Of a stretch of DNA of 64,000 nt, positions 53,978 to 62,006 are shown in pieces (position 1 is the stretch's first letter; each line of letters opens with the position of its first letter). Position numbers and translations under genes: made by a program. Source of the stretch: Halpernia sp048269545 (GTDB lineage: Bacteria; Bacteroidota; Bacteroidia; Flavobacteriales; Weeksellaceae). The stretch covers positions 496,001 through 560,000 of the forward strand of contig NZ_JBLXIJ010000001.1 in the NCBI RefSeq assembly GCF_048269545.1, written 5' to 3'. The notes beneath the pieces were generated by a model that saw nothing but the letters and a program-made list of their open reading frames with translations, made no database searches and was not told the origin of the DNA.

Positions 53978-54943
53978 ATTAAAAATAGTTTCTACCCAAT
54001 TCTCCAAAGTATATTTTTTATAGATTTCTTCAGGTAACGGCTCATAAAGTGTTTCAAAAAACATTGTGTTTAAATTGCTTAAATCTTTATTTAGAATTAA
54101 AATATTTTCTGGTTTATAAAAATCATAATTCTTAATAGATTGATTATCAGTAATTATTTTTTTTTGAAGAGCCATTGCTTCAAAAATGCGAAAACTTAAA
54201 CCACTTTGGTTTTCACGAACCAAATCCAATAAAACTTTCCCTTTTTGGTAAAATTTCGGAATGTTTTTTTGATTTATTCTTCTCGTTTGGTATTTTCTCG
54301 AAATATTTTCTCCCGTAAAACTTACGAATTTTAAAAGATTTTTTTTCCAGGTTTTTTTCCCGACAATTACATATTGATAAGTGAGTCCCAGTTTCTCAAG
54401 TCGATCTGTTATTTTATATAAAACCTTTAATCGTTCGTCGTAAGATGCAAGATATACCAAATCAAATTCAGCTTTTTTTTCTAGTTTTACTTTTTCTAAA
54501 TAATTGTAATTATTAATTTTTGTAAAACCATACTTTGCCACATCTTCAGAATCAAAAGAATAAACGCTGTCAAATAAATACAGGATTTTTCCCGCCGGAC
54601 AACGAGCTAAACTATCGTACAAATATGCGATATACCGCTTAGTAAACTTTTTTATTTCTATATGAAATTTTTCTTCTATCAATTCCGGATTGATAATTAA
54701 AATCTGATCTTGATGTCCCAATTTTTCTAATTCTTCTAGAATGAACTGTTGCCGTTTTTCATTTTTGATATTTTTCTGTAGAAAAACTTTAGAAAAAGTA
54801 TTGGTGATTTTTGCCGAGAAATTTTTGTGTTTGTATGCGCCGATATTAATGTGATGCGCTTCAATCCCTTTTTTGCGCAAGGTTGCTGCAATATGTTCAT
54901 CGTAATTCCAAAAATCAAAACTTATAATACAGATTTTCATCAA
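53972..54943 (-). CDS. CgeB-like glycosyltransferase
   Basis: A 323-residue GT-B-fold protein. It begins MKICIISFDFWNYDEHIAATLRKKGI after a second Met, with RYIAYLYDSLARCP near residue 102 and FRIFEAMALQKKIITDN near 257 (nucleotide-sugar patch), typical of CgeB/spore-coat-type glycosyltransferases. It is the second of two minus-strand glycosyltransferase genes, 23 bp after the GT2 gene. It probably acts on the same glycan as the GT2. Confidence 0.8.
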   Translation of the reverse strand: MMKICIISFDFWNYDEHIAATLRKKGIEAHHINIGAYKHKNFSAKITNTFSKVFLQKNIKNEKRQQFILEELEKLGHQDQILIINPELIEEKFHIEIKKFTKRYIAYLYDSLARCPAGKILYLFDSVYSFDSEDVAKYGFTKINNYNYLEKVKLEKKAEFDLVYLASYDERLKVLYKITDRLEKLGLTYQYVIVGKKTWKKNLLKFVSFTGENISRKYQTRRINQKNIPKFYQKGKVLLDLVRENQSGLSFRIFEAMALQKKIITDNQSIKNYDFYKPENILILNKDLSNLNTMFFETLYEPLPEEIYKKYTLENWVETIFNL

Positions 54944-54966
54944 GATTTTTTTTCCTTTACGCCAAG

Positions 54967-55743
54967 TTAAGATTTTTTTTCAACACTTTTTAGAGATTCG
55001 TAGGTTTCAAAAACGCTTAAACTTTGCAAATAAGACAATTGAAAGCCTTCTGTTCCATCTAAAATTCCTAATTTTAAAATATAAGATTTAAAAAACTTAA
55101 AAGCCGTTTTTAAATATTGAGTAAAAATGCTAAAACGTTTTCCTTTTAAAAATATTTCTTCTCCTTTTAATTTACCATAATGAAGCATTTTTGCTTCGTA
55201 GGTTTTATAACTTTCCACAGAATAATGAAGAAGTTTATTTTTTAAAAAACCGATTTCGCCTTGTACTTCTAAAGTTTCATGCACTTTTTTATCAGAGATG
55301 TAATGGCATTTACTTTTTCTAAAAAGACGAAAATTTTTGTCTTTTTGTGTTCCAGAATAATTTAGAGCTTTTCCGGCAAAAAAGAATTTCCGATAGAAAT
55401 AATAAGCTTCTTTTTTATTTGACTTTTGCAGTTCTAAAAGAATTTCAGTTTCTAATTCTGGTGTAATTCTTTCGTCTCCATCCAAAAATAAAACCCAATC
55501 GTTTGTGGCATTATTTAGAGCTAAATTTCTTTGTTTGGTAAAATCTTCAAATTTATTTTGAATAACTTTTACCTTCGGAAAACTGTGAGCAATTTCTAAA
55601 GTTTTGTCTGTACTAAAAGAATCTACGATAATAATTTCATCACAAAAATGCAAACATTCCATAACTTCTCTGATGTTTTTCTCTTCGTTAAAAGTAATCA
55701 TCAAACCAGAAATTTTTGGAATATCTTCGGAATATTTATTCAT
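54967..55743 (-). CDS. Glycosyltransferase family 2 (WaaE/KdtX-like)
   Basis: A 258-residue GT-A enzyme. GLMITFNEEKNIREVMECL near residue 13, DEIIIVDSFSTDKT near 31, and the DxD-like FLDGDERITPELE near 86 are the family 2 motifs. The layout (short, NFRLFRK near 139) resembles WaaE/KdtX lipopolysaccharide core glucosyltransferases. It heads the minus pair with the CgeB-like gene. Confidence 0.88.
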   Translation of the reverse strand: MNKYSEDIPKISGLMITFNEEKNIREVMECLHFCDEIIIVDSFSTDKTLEIAHSFPKVKVIQNKFEDFTKQRNLALNNATNDWVLFLDGDERITPELETEILLELQKSNKKEAYYFYRKFFFAGKALNYSGTQKDKNFRLFRKSKCHYISDKKVHETLEVQGEIGFLKNKLLHYSVESYKTYEAKMLHYGKLKGEEIFLKGKRFSIFTQYLKTAFKFFKSYILKLGILDGTEGFQLSYLQSLSVFETYESLKSVEKKS

Positions 55744-55784
55744 GAAATATTTTCTTATTTAAAAATTTAGATTTTCAGAAGAGT

Positions 55785-55851
55785 GTTTGTCATTCAGCAG
55801 CCATCTAAGTGACAACGAAACCAGCATTTAGATTCCCACGGAATGACAAAA
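55785..55851. repeat. Palindromic intergenic repeat
   Basis: A perfect 10 bp inverted repeat TTTGTCATTC (55786-55795) with GAATGACAAA (55841-55850) and a second partial pair (CATCTAA/TTTAGAT) inside. It fills the 172 bp gap between the GT2 gene and rocD and looks like a REP/MITE-type unit. I see no coding sequence in it. Confidence 0.5.
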
Positions 55852-55915
55852 TGATGGTTGAATAAATTAAAAAAGACATAATTATTTGTTCATTCCGATA
55901 AAGAGAACCAAAATC

Positions 55916-57160
55916 TTATTTTTTAAAATTCAAAACCGTTTCCGAAATAATTCTAACACAGTCCAAAATTTGTTCTTCCGTAATTACCAAAGGTGGAGCG
56001 AAACGAATAATATTTCCGTGTGTTGGTTTTGCAAGAAGTCCGTTTTCTTTTAATGCCATACAAAGATTCCACGCCGTTTCACTTTCTGGCGAGTCATTTA
56101 TTAAAATTGCATTTAACAAACCTTTTCCGCGAACTTTTGTAATTAAATCTGTTTTCTCAATCACTTTTTGAATTTCTGCACGAAATAATTTTCCTAATTC
56201 TTCCGCTCTTTCTGAAAGATTTTCTTCTTCTACAACTTCCAAAGCTGCGGTTGCAACTGCACAAGCTAAAGGATTTCCACCAAAAGTAGAACCGTGTTGT
56301 CCGGGTTTTATGACGTTCATAATTTCATCATTTGCTAAAACCGCGGAAACGGGATACATTCCACCAGAAATGGCTTTTCCTAAAATTAAAATATCGGGTT
56401 GCACATTTTCATGATGACAAGCAATTAATTTACCGGTTCTTGCGATTCCTGTTTGAACTTCATCGGCGATAAAAAGTACATTATATTTTTTACAAAGTTC
56501 AGAAGCTTGTTTTAAATAACCTTCATCTGGAACGTAAACTCCTGCTTCACCTTGAATTGGTTCAACTAAAAATCCTGCGATGTTTTCAGAATCACTTTTT
56601 AAAATTTCTTCTAAAGCCGAAATATCATTGTAAGGAATTTTCACAAAACCAGGCGTAAAAGGACCATAATTTTTACTTGCATCTGGATCATTTGAAAAAG
56701 AAACAATCGTAGTTGTTCTTCCATGGAAATTATTTTCACAAACAATTATTTTCGCAGAATTTTCTGAAATTCCTTTTACTTCGTAACTCCATTTACGCGC
56801 AATTTTCACGGCAGTTTCTACAGCTTCTGCGCCGGAATTCATTGGTAAAACTTTATCGAAACTTAAAAGATGCGTAATTTTTTTCTCGTAAGTTCCTAGT
56901 TTATTATTGTAAAAAGCACGTGAAGTTAGACTTAAAGTTTGAGCTTGATTAACTAAAGCTTCTACAATTTTCGGATGAGAATGCCCTTGGTTCACAGCAG
57001 AATAAGCTGAAAGAAAATCATAATATTTTTTTCCTTCTACATCCCAAACAAAAACACCTTTTCCTTTTTCTAAAACCACAGGAAGCGGATGATAATTGTG
57101 AGCGCCGTATTTATTTTCTAGTTCAATGTAATATCGAGAATCTTTCAGAGAGGTTTGCAT
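55916..57160 (-). CDS. rocD: Ornithine--oxo-acid transaminase
   Basis: Converts ornithine and 2-oxoglutarate to glutamate semialdehyde and glutamate. I start it at the ATG at 57160 (414 residues, MQTSLKDSRYYIELENKYGAH); the earlier ATG at 57232 overlaps accC and the terminator hairpin. Motifs: MNSGAEAVETAVKIARKW near residue 107, ADEVQTGIARTG near 232, and the PLP Lys262 in LILGKAISGG. The terminator at 57173-57197 separates it from accBC. Confidence 0.96.
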   Translation of the reverse strand: MQTSLKDSRYYIELENKYGAHNYHPLPVVLEKGKGVFVWDVEGKKYYDFLSAYSAVNQGHSHPKIVEALVNQAQTLSLTSRAFYNNKLGTYEKKITHLLSFDKVLPMNSGAEAVETAVKIARKWSYEVKGISENSAKIIVCENNFHGRTTTIVSFSNDPDASKNYGPFTPGFVKIPYNDISALEEILKSDSENIAGFLVEPIQGEAGVYVPDEGYLKQASELCKKYNVLFIADEVQTGIARTGKLIACHHENVQPDILILGKAISGGMYPVSAVLANDEIMNVIKPGQHGSTFGGNPLACAVATAALEVVEEENLSERAEELGKLFRAEIQKVIEKTDLITKVRGKGLLNAILINDSPESETAWNLCMALKENGLLAKPTHGNIIRFAPPLVITEEQILDCVRIISETVLNFKK

Positions 57161-57172
57161 AAGTTTTATATT

Positions 57173-57197
57173 AAAAAAGTTATCCGGAGATAACTTT
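57173..57197 (-). terminator. Terminator between accBC and rocD
   Basis: 9 bp stem AAAGTTATC (57176-57184) with GATAACTTT (57189-57197), CGGA loop, and on the minus strand a run of six T. It ends accBC and lies before the rocD start. Confidence 0.75.
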
Positions 57198-57206
57198 AGA
57201 TTTTTG

Positions 57207-58562
57207 TTAATTATTGTCGAAGTTTTTATCAATTACGAAATCTTCCATGAATTTTGTGGTGTAATTTCCTGCCAAATAATCTTCATTTTCCATTAATTGA
57301 CGGTGAAAAGGAATTGTAGTTTTAATACCTTCCACATAAAATTCATCTAAAGCACGTCGCATTTTTGCAATGGCTTCATCTCTGGTTTGCGCCGTTGTAA
57401 TTAATTTTGCAATCATAGAATCATAATTCGGCGGAATTGTATAACCAGAATAAACGTGAGTATCTACGCGAATTCCGTGTCCACCTGGAATATTTAATTC
57501 TGTTATTTTCCCGGGTGATGGGCGGAAATCATTAAATGGATCTTCGGCATTTATTCTGCATTCAATTGAATGTAGTTTTGGAAAATGATTAATTCCACTA
57601 ATAGGTGAACCAGAAGCTAAAAGAATTTGCTCACGAATCAAATCATAATCAATTACTTGTTCGGTAATTGGATGTTCTACTTGGATTCTGGTGTTCATTT
57701 CCATAAAATAAAAATCTCTGTTTTTATCTACCAAAAATTCTATTGTTCCAACGCCTTCGTAAGCAATATATTCTGCAGCTTTCACTGCGGCATCACCCAT
57801 TCTTTTACGAAGTTCATCTGTCATAAATGGAGATGGAGTTTCTTCCGTTAATTTTTGATTTCTTCTTTGGATAGAGCAATCTCTTTCTGAAAGGTGACAA
57901 GCTTTTCCGTATTGGTCTCCTGCAATTTGAATTTCAATATGTCGTGGTTCTTCAATTAATTTTTCCATATACATTCCACCATTTCCAAAAGCAGCAACCG
58001 CTTCTTGAATAGCAGAATCCCACATTTCTTTCAAATCTTCTGCTTTCCAAACCGCGCGCATTCCTTTTCCACCACCACCTGCGGTAGCTTTTATCATTAC
58101 CGGATAACCTGTTTTTTCTGCAATTTTTACTGCGTCTTCATAAGAATCTATTAAGCCATCTGAACCTGGAACACAAGGAATCCCAGCTTCTTTCATGGTT
58201 TTCTTTGCAGTGGCTTTATCGCCCATTTTTTCGATTTGCTCCGGAGTGGCGCCAATGAATTTTATTCCATTTTTTTCACAAATTCTAGAAAAATTAGCAT
58301 TTTCTGAAAGAAATCCATATCCTGGGTGAATTGCATCTGCATTTGTAATTTCAGCTGCAGAGATTATATTTGGAATTTTTAAATAAGAATCTTTACTTGC
58401 AGGTGGTCCTATGCAAACGGCTTCATCTGCAAACCTTACGTGCAAACTATCTTTATCTGCCGTAGAATATACAGCAACCGTTTTGATGCCCATTTCCTTA
58501 CAAGAACGAAGAATTCGCATTGCGATTTCTCCACGATTAGCTATTAATATTTTTTTAAACAT
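57207..58562 (-). CDS. accC: Biotin carboxylase subunit of acetyl-CoA carboxylase
   Basis: ATP-dependent carboxylation of biotin on AccB. It has 451 residues. It begins MFKKILIANRGEIAMRILRSCKEMGIKT, with the ATP-grasp glycine-rich loop MIKATAGGGGKGMR near residue 158 and EMNTRIQVEHPITE (metal-binding Glu) near 288. It lies 87 bp after accB, and the gap contains a 9 bp hairpin (58601-58623). Confidence 0.97.
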   Translation of the reverse strand: MFKKILIANRGEIAMRILRSCKEMGIKTVAVYSTADKDSLHVRFADEAVCIGPPASKDSYLKIPNIISAAEITNADAIHPGYGFLSENANFSRICEKNGIKFIGATPEQIEKMGDKATAKKTMKEAGIPCVPGSDGLIDSYEDAVKIAEKTGYPVMIKATAGGGGKGMRAVWKAEDLKEMWDSAIQEAVAAFGNGGMYMEKLIEEPRHIEIQIAGDQYGKACHLSERDCSIQRRNQKLTEETPSPFMTDELRKRMGDAAVKAAEYIAYEGVGTIEFLVDKNRDFYFMEMNTRIQVEHPITEQVIDYDLIREQILLASGSPISGINHFPKLHSIECRINAEDPFNDFRPSPGKITELNIPGGHGIRVDTHVYSGYTIPPNYDSMIAKLITTAQTRDEAIAKMRRALDEFYVEGIKTTIPFHRQLMENEDYLAGNYTTKFMEDFVIDKNFDNN

Positions 58563-58649
58563 CTTAGAAATTTTAAATTTTAAATTTGAATTTTAAATTA
58601 TTTTAGATGGATTTCATCTAAAATTTATAATTTTTAATTTAAAATTACT

Positions 58650-59132
58650 TTAAGAAGGATCTACCAAAAACAAAGGTTGATCGTATTCTACAGGAGACGA
58701 ATCATCAACTAAAATTTTAACGATTTTTCCGCTTACTTCTGCTTCAATCTGGTTGAAAAGTTTCATGGCTTCAATTACGCAAACTACTTTGTCGGAGGTA
58801 ACAGAATCACCCACATTAACGAACACATCTTTATCTGGAGAAGGTTTTCTATAGAAAGTTCCTATCATAGGAGATTTTATTGTGATGTATTTGCTTTCAT
58901 CCGCAGAAGAAGCATTATTAGTAGAAGGATTTTCAGCTTTTGGTGCGTCTGCATTTGTTTGTGGTGCAAGAGCTTGCTGAAACATTTGTGGTTGTGCCAC
59001 ATAATTTACTGCATCGCTACCCGCCAAAGGAGTTTTGATGTTAATTTCAAAATCTTTTGTTTTGTATTTTACTTCAGAAACACCTGCTTTTGCTACAAAT
59101 CTAATAAGATTCTGTATGTCTTTTAAGTCCAT
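58650..59132 (-). CDS. accB: Biotin carboxyl carrier protein of acetyl-CoA carboxylase
   Basis: Carries biotin for acetyl-CoA carboxylase, 160 residues. The biotinylated Lys124 lies in VIEAMKLFNQIE. The N-terminal region (DIQNLIRFVAKAGVSEVK) and the Ala/Pro-rich linker are typical. accB-accC form an operon with -7 box TATCTTTG at 59162-59155. A terminator just upstream separates it from rpmF. Confidence 0.97.
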   Translation of the reverse strand: MDLKDIQNLIRFVAKAGVSEVKYKTKDFEINIKTPLAGSDAVNYVAQPQMFQQALAPQTNADAPKAENPSTNNASSADESKYITIKSPMIGTFYRKPSPDKDVFVNVGDSVTSDKVVCVIEAMKLFNQIEAEVSGKIVKILVDDSSPVEYDQPLFLVDPS

Positions 59133-59173
59133 AAAATGAATATTTTTTATATGCCAAAGATAATAAAAAACAA

Positions 59174-59212
59174 CAAAAAACCACTCAAATTTTTAATATT
59201 TGAGTGGTTTTG
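59174..59212 (-). terminator. Terminator after rpmF
   Basis: 12 bp stem AAACCACTCAAA (59178-59189) with TTTGAGTGGTTT (59199-59210); on the minus strand the T run continues (TTTTTTG). It makes accBC transcriptionally separate. Confidence 0.8.
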
Positions 59213-59238
59213 TATGTTTTTAGCGTAAAAAATGAAGT

Positions 59239-59442
59239 TTAGTTTTCTTCAGTAGAAGCTACTTCTTTCTCCATTACAATTTTTCCTCTGTAGTATAATC
59301 TCCCTTCATGCCAATGCGCTCTATGATAAAGATGCATTTCACCAGAAGTAGCATCTTTCGCTATTTGAGGAACAATCGCTTTATAGTGTGTTCTTCTTTT
59401 ATCTCTTCTTGTACTGGATTGTCTTCTTTTAGGATGTGCCAT
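59239..59442 (-). CDS. rpmF: 50S ribosomal protein L32
   Basis: L32, 67 residues, starting MAHPKRRQSSTRRDKRRTHY. No CxxC zinc pair is visible; the C-terminal half is HRAHWHEGRLYYRGKIVM. It follows yceD (DUF177), the usual neighbour in bacteria, with a 50 bp gap. Confidence 0.95.
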   Translation of the reverse strand: MAHPKRRQSSTRRDKRRTHYKAIVPQIAKDATSGEMHLYHRAHWHEGRLYYRGKIVMEKEVASTEEN

Positions 59443-59492
59443 TTTGTAAATTTTAAATTTTAAATTTTAGTTTAAAATTATATTGTTTATTT

Positions 59493-60014
59493 TTATTTTT
59501 TTAAATTTTTCAACGCGTTCCAACGTGGGTCTATATCTTCCTCTTTTTCCGTTTCTGTTTCTTCATTTGGACTGAATTTTTCTAAAAGTGCTATATCTTC
59601 TTTTGAAAGTTTTGGTGACACTTTTTTCATCGGCACAGTTAAAACAACATCTTCGTAAAGGAGTTGTGCAATATTAAAAGCGTTATCTTTATGAGGAATA
59701 ACAATTACATCTACGTCACTGTCATCATAAATTTCGCCAAATTTTACCAAAACTTTTATTTGATTTTCAATAGGATAATCAAATTCCGAAGTGGTAATAT
59801 CACAAACTAACTGTATTGTTCCGGCAACATTAATCTCAATTTCCAAAAAAGTAGAATGTTTATTTAATAGAACATCTGCGGTTATTTTTGGATTTGAAAA
59901 CTCTTGCTCAGTCTCAAATAAATTAAAGAACGCTTGATTTACTTCAAATCTAAAGTTATGCTTTCCGTCTTTTAAACCGGAAAATGCGATATCATAGTTT
60001 CTAAATTTGTCCAT
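59493..60014 (-). CDS. yceD: DUF177 (YceD) protein, rRNA-linked
   Basis: A 173-residue DUF177 protein, in many bacteria encoded just before rpmF and linked to 23S rRNA accumulation. I start it at the ATG at 60014 (MDKFRNYDIAFSGLKDGKHN); an in-frame TTG at 60029 lies inside the -7 box. The core LVCDITTSEFDYPIENQIKVLVKFGE is near residue 84, and the acidic tail ends DIDPRWNALKNLKK. Its promoter is at 60027-60056. Confidence 0.9.
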   Translation of the reverse strand: MDKFRNYDIAFSGLKDGKHNFRFEVNQAFFNLFETEQEFSNPKITADVLLNKHSTFLEIEINVAGTIQLVCDITTSEFDYPIENQIKVLVKFGEIYDDSDVDVIVIPHKDNAFNIAQLLYEDVVLTVPMKKVSPKLSKEDIALLEKFSPNEETETEKEEDIDPRWNALKNLKK

Positions 60015-60026
60015 AAAATCGGTTTG

Positions 60027-60056
60027 CAAAAATAAATTAATTTTTTAATATAACAA
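60027..60056 (-). promoter_or_regulatory. Promoter of yceD-rpmF
   Basis: TTG (60056-60054), 19 bp spacer, TATTTTTG (60034-60027) on the minus strand. Confidence 0.7.
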
Positions 60057-60098
60057 AATGTTTTTACTTTTAAAATTTTAAAATTTTGTTTTAAAGTT

Positions 60099-61172
60099 TT
60101 ATCGCTCTTCTCGATATCTGTTTTCGGGACTTTGTTTTTTTACAACCAATCTATTTTCGCGCAATTCACGGTACTCTGTTCGGTTATTAAAAATTTTAAT
60201 TCCTGTGAAAATAGCTTCAGAAAAAGATTTTTCATCTGCGGTATTTTCTCCTGCAATATCATAAGCAACGCCGTGATCTGGTGAAGTTCTTATAAAAGGT
60301 AATCCCGCTGTGAAATTGACGCCATCTTCGTAAGCAATTGTTTTAAATGGTGTCAAACCTTGATCGTGATACATTGCTAAAACGGCATCGAATTTTTTAT
60401 AATTTCCTGGTTGGAAAAAACTATCTGCAGGATATGGACCAAAAGTTAAAATTCCATTTTCAAATAATTCTTGAATTGCGGGAGTAATAATTTCTATTTC
60501 TTCTTTGCCAATTGCGCCGCCGTCTCCTGCGTGTGGATTTAGACCTAGAACTGCAATTTTTGGTCTTTCAATACAGAAATCTTCAATTAAAGTTTGGTTT
60601 ATTATTTTAATTTGTTTTTTAATTGTTTCTTTTGAAATATTCTGCGCTACTTCTGAAACAGGAATATGATGTGTAGAAACGGCAACTTTTAAATCTTCTG
60701 TCACCAAAAACATCACTCCCTTTTTATCCATTTTTTCTTCCAAATATCCAGTGTGTCCTGCGTGTTTGAAACCTTGTTTCAACATTTCATCTTTGTTTAT
60801 GGGCGCTGTAACTAAAATATCAATATCATTATTTAAAAGTGCTTCTGTAGCTGCTTCCAAAGAATCAATCGCCATTTTTGTGGATTCTTCTGTGGGTGTT
60901 CCAAAATTGATAGTTACATTTTCTTTCCACAGATTTACCATATTTATTTTCCCATTTACCGCATCTTTTACATCATCAATGTAATTAAAATTAAGTTGCA
61001 TTTTGAAAACATTTTTCTGATAGGTAAATAATTTCCCGGATGCAAAAATAATAGGTGTAAAAAAATCGGTAATACTTTTATCTTTCAAAGATTTCATTAT
61101 GATTTCTGGACCAATGCCGTTGAAATCTCCAACTGAAATTCCTACTCTTATTTTATGATGTTTAGAACTCAT
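60099..61172 (-). CDS. pdxA: 4-hydroxythreonine-4-phosphate dehydrogenase
   Basis: Oxidises 4-phosphohydroxy-L-threonine in the DXP-dependent pyridoxal 5'-phosphate pathway. It has 357 residues. Start region VGISVGDFNGIGPEIIMKSL; the metal-binding His is in KHAGHTGYLEE near residue 135. VLGLNPHAGDGGAIGKEE near 207 and AMYHDQGLTPFK near 265 are family signatures. A possible -7 box TAAATTTG lies at 61212-61205. It is divergent from ribE. Confidence 0.95.
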   Translation of the reverse strand: MSSKHHKIRVGISVGDFNGIGPEIIMKSLKDKSITDFFTPIIFASGKLFTYQKNVFKMQLNFNYIDDVKDAVNGKINMVNLWKENVTINFGTPTEESTKMAIDSLEAATEALLNNDIDILVTAPINKDEMLKQGFKHAGHTGYLEEKMDKKGVMFLVTEDLKVAVSTHHIPVSEVAQNISKETIKKQIKIINQTLIEDFCIERPKIAVLGLNPHAGDGGAIGKEEIEIITPAIQELFENGILTFGPYPADSFFQPGNYKKFDAVLAMYHDQGLTPFKTIAYEDGVNFTAGLPFIRTSPDHGVAYDIAGENTADEKSFSEAIFTGIKIFNNRTEYRELRENRLVVKKQSPENRYREER

Positions 61173-61274
61173 TTCTTTATCTTTGAAGTTGTAATTAAAG
61201 TTTACAAATTTAACAAAATTAATTTAGCAAACAGTTTTGCATTGTTTGTTCTGAAAAAAAGTTCGCCAACTTTT

Positions 61275-61389
61275 TAGCCCTGATTGAAGTGGAAATCCTT
61301 TTTTTGTTTGGGAAATTGCGAAGGGAAAAAAAGATTGCAACGAAAAGCAGGTAGAATGTTCGGAAAATGATATAACATAATGCTCCTAA
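61275..61389 (+). repeat. Dispersed intergenic hairpin element, copy 3
   Basis: Starts TAGCCCTGATTGAAGTGG (61275-61292), has a T/A-rich hairpin CTTTTTTT (61298-61305) with AAAAAAAG (61326-61333), and ends GCTCCTAA (61382-61389). Start and end match copy 2 (minus, 20615-20510), and the hairpin arms resemble copy 1 (9371-9477). It fills the gap between pdxA and ribE and ends 11 bp before the ribE start. Confidence 0.6.
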
Positions 61390-61400
61390 AAAAATAAAAA

Positions 61401-62006
61401 ATGTTCACAGGAATTATTGAAGGAACTGGAAAAGTTCAAAACGTAGAAAATAACGGAAAAAATATAGATTTCACTTTGGAATGTGATTTTACAAACGAGT
61501 TGAAAATTGACCAAAGTTTAGCGCATAATGGTTGTTGTTTAACGGTTGTAGAAATAAATCATCCACGTTACAAAGTAACAGCAATAGATGAAACACTTCA
61601 AAAAACAAGTTTAAAACATTGGAAAATTGGTTCCGAAGTAAATTTGGAACGATGTTTGAAATTTGAGGGAAGATTAGACGGACATTTGGTGCAAGGACAT
61701 GTAGATGAAACTGCAATCGTAACGGGAATTGAAAATCGAGATGGAAGTTATTTTATTACTTTTAAAATGAAAGAAAGTTCGCCATTTATTATGGTTCCGC
61801 AAGGTTCAATTACTGTAAATGGAATTAGCTTAACTGTTGCAGAAAGTACAAACACAGGATTTTCCGTCGCAATTATTCCTTACACTTGGAACTTCACAAA
61901 TATGAAAAATTTGAAAGTTGGAGATGAGGTAAATTTAGAATTTGATATTATAGGAAAATATATTACTAAACTAATGAATAGACAAAATGCCGCTTACAAA
62001 ATATAG
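61401..62006 (+). CDS. ribE: Riboflavin synthase alpha chain
   Basis: Dismutates two lumazine molecules to riboflavin. It has 201 residues, two lumazine-binding repeats: MFTGIIEGTGKVQN, then NGCCLTVVEI, and a second LDGHLVQGHVDETA near 93 with VNGISLTVAES near 142. It overlaps the following histidine kinase gene by 20 bp. No FMN riboswitch is visible upstream; the leader instead holds dispersed element copy 3. Confidence 0.95.
   Translation: MFTGIIEGTGKVQNVENNGKNIDFTLECDFTNELKIDQSLAHNGCCLTVVEINHPRYKVTAIDETLQKTSLKHWKIGSEVNLERCLKFEGRLDGHLVQGHVDETAIVTGIENRDGSYFITFKMKESSPFIMVPQGSITVNGISLTVAESTNTGFSVAIIPYTWNFTNMKNLKVGDEVNLEFDIIGKYITKLMNRQNAAYKI

Noticed and set aside
61173..61400. FMN riboswitch upstream of ribE
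   Set aside because: None of the conserved RFN core is visible; the sequence is the dispersed hairpin element.
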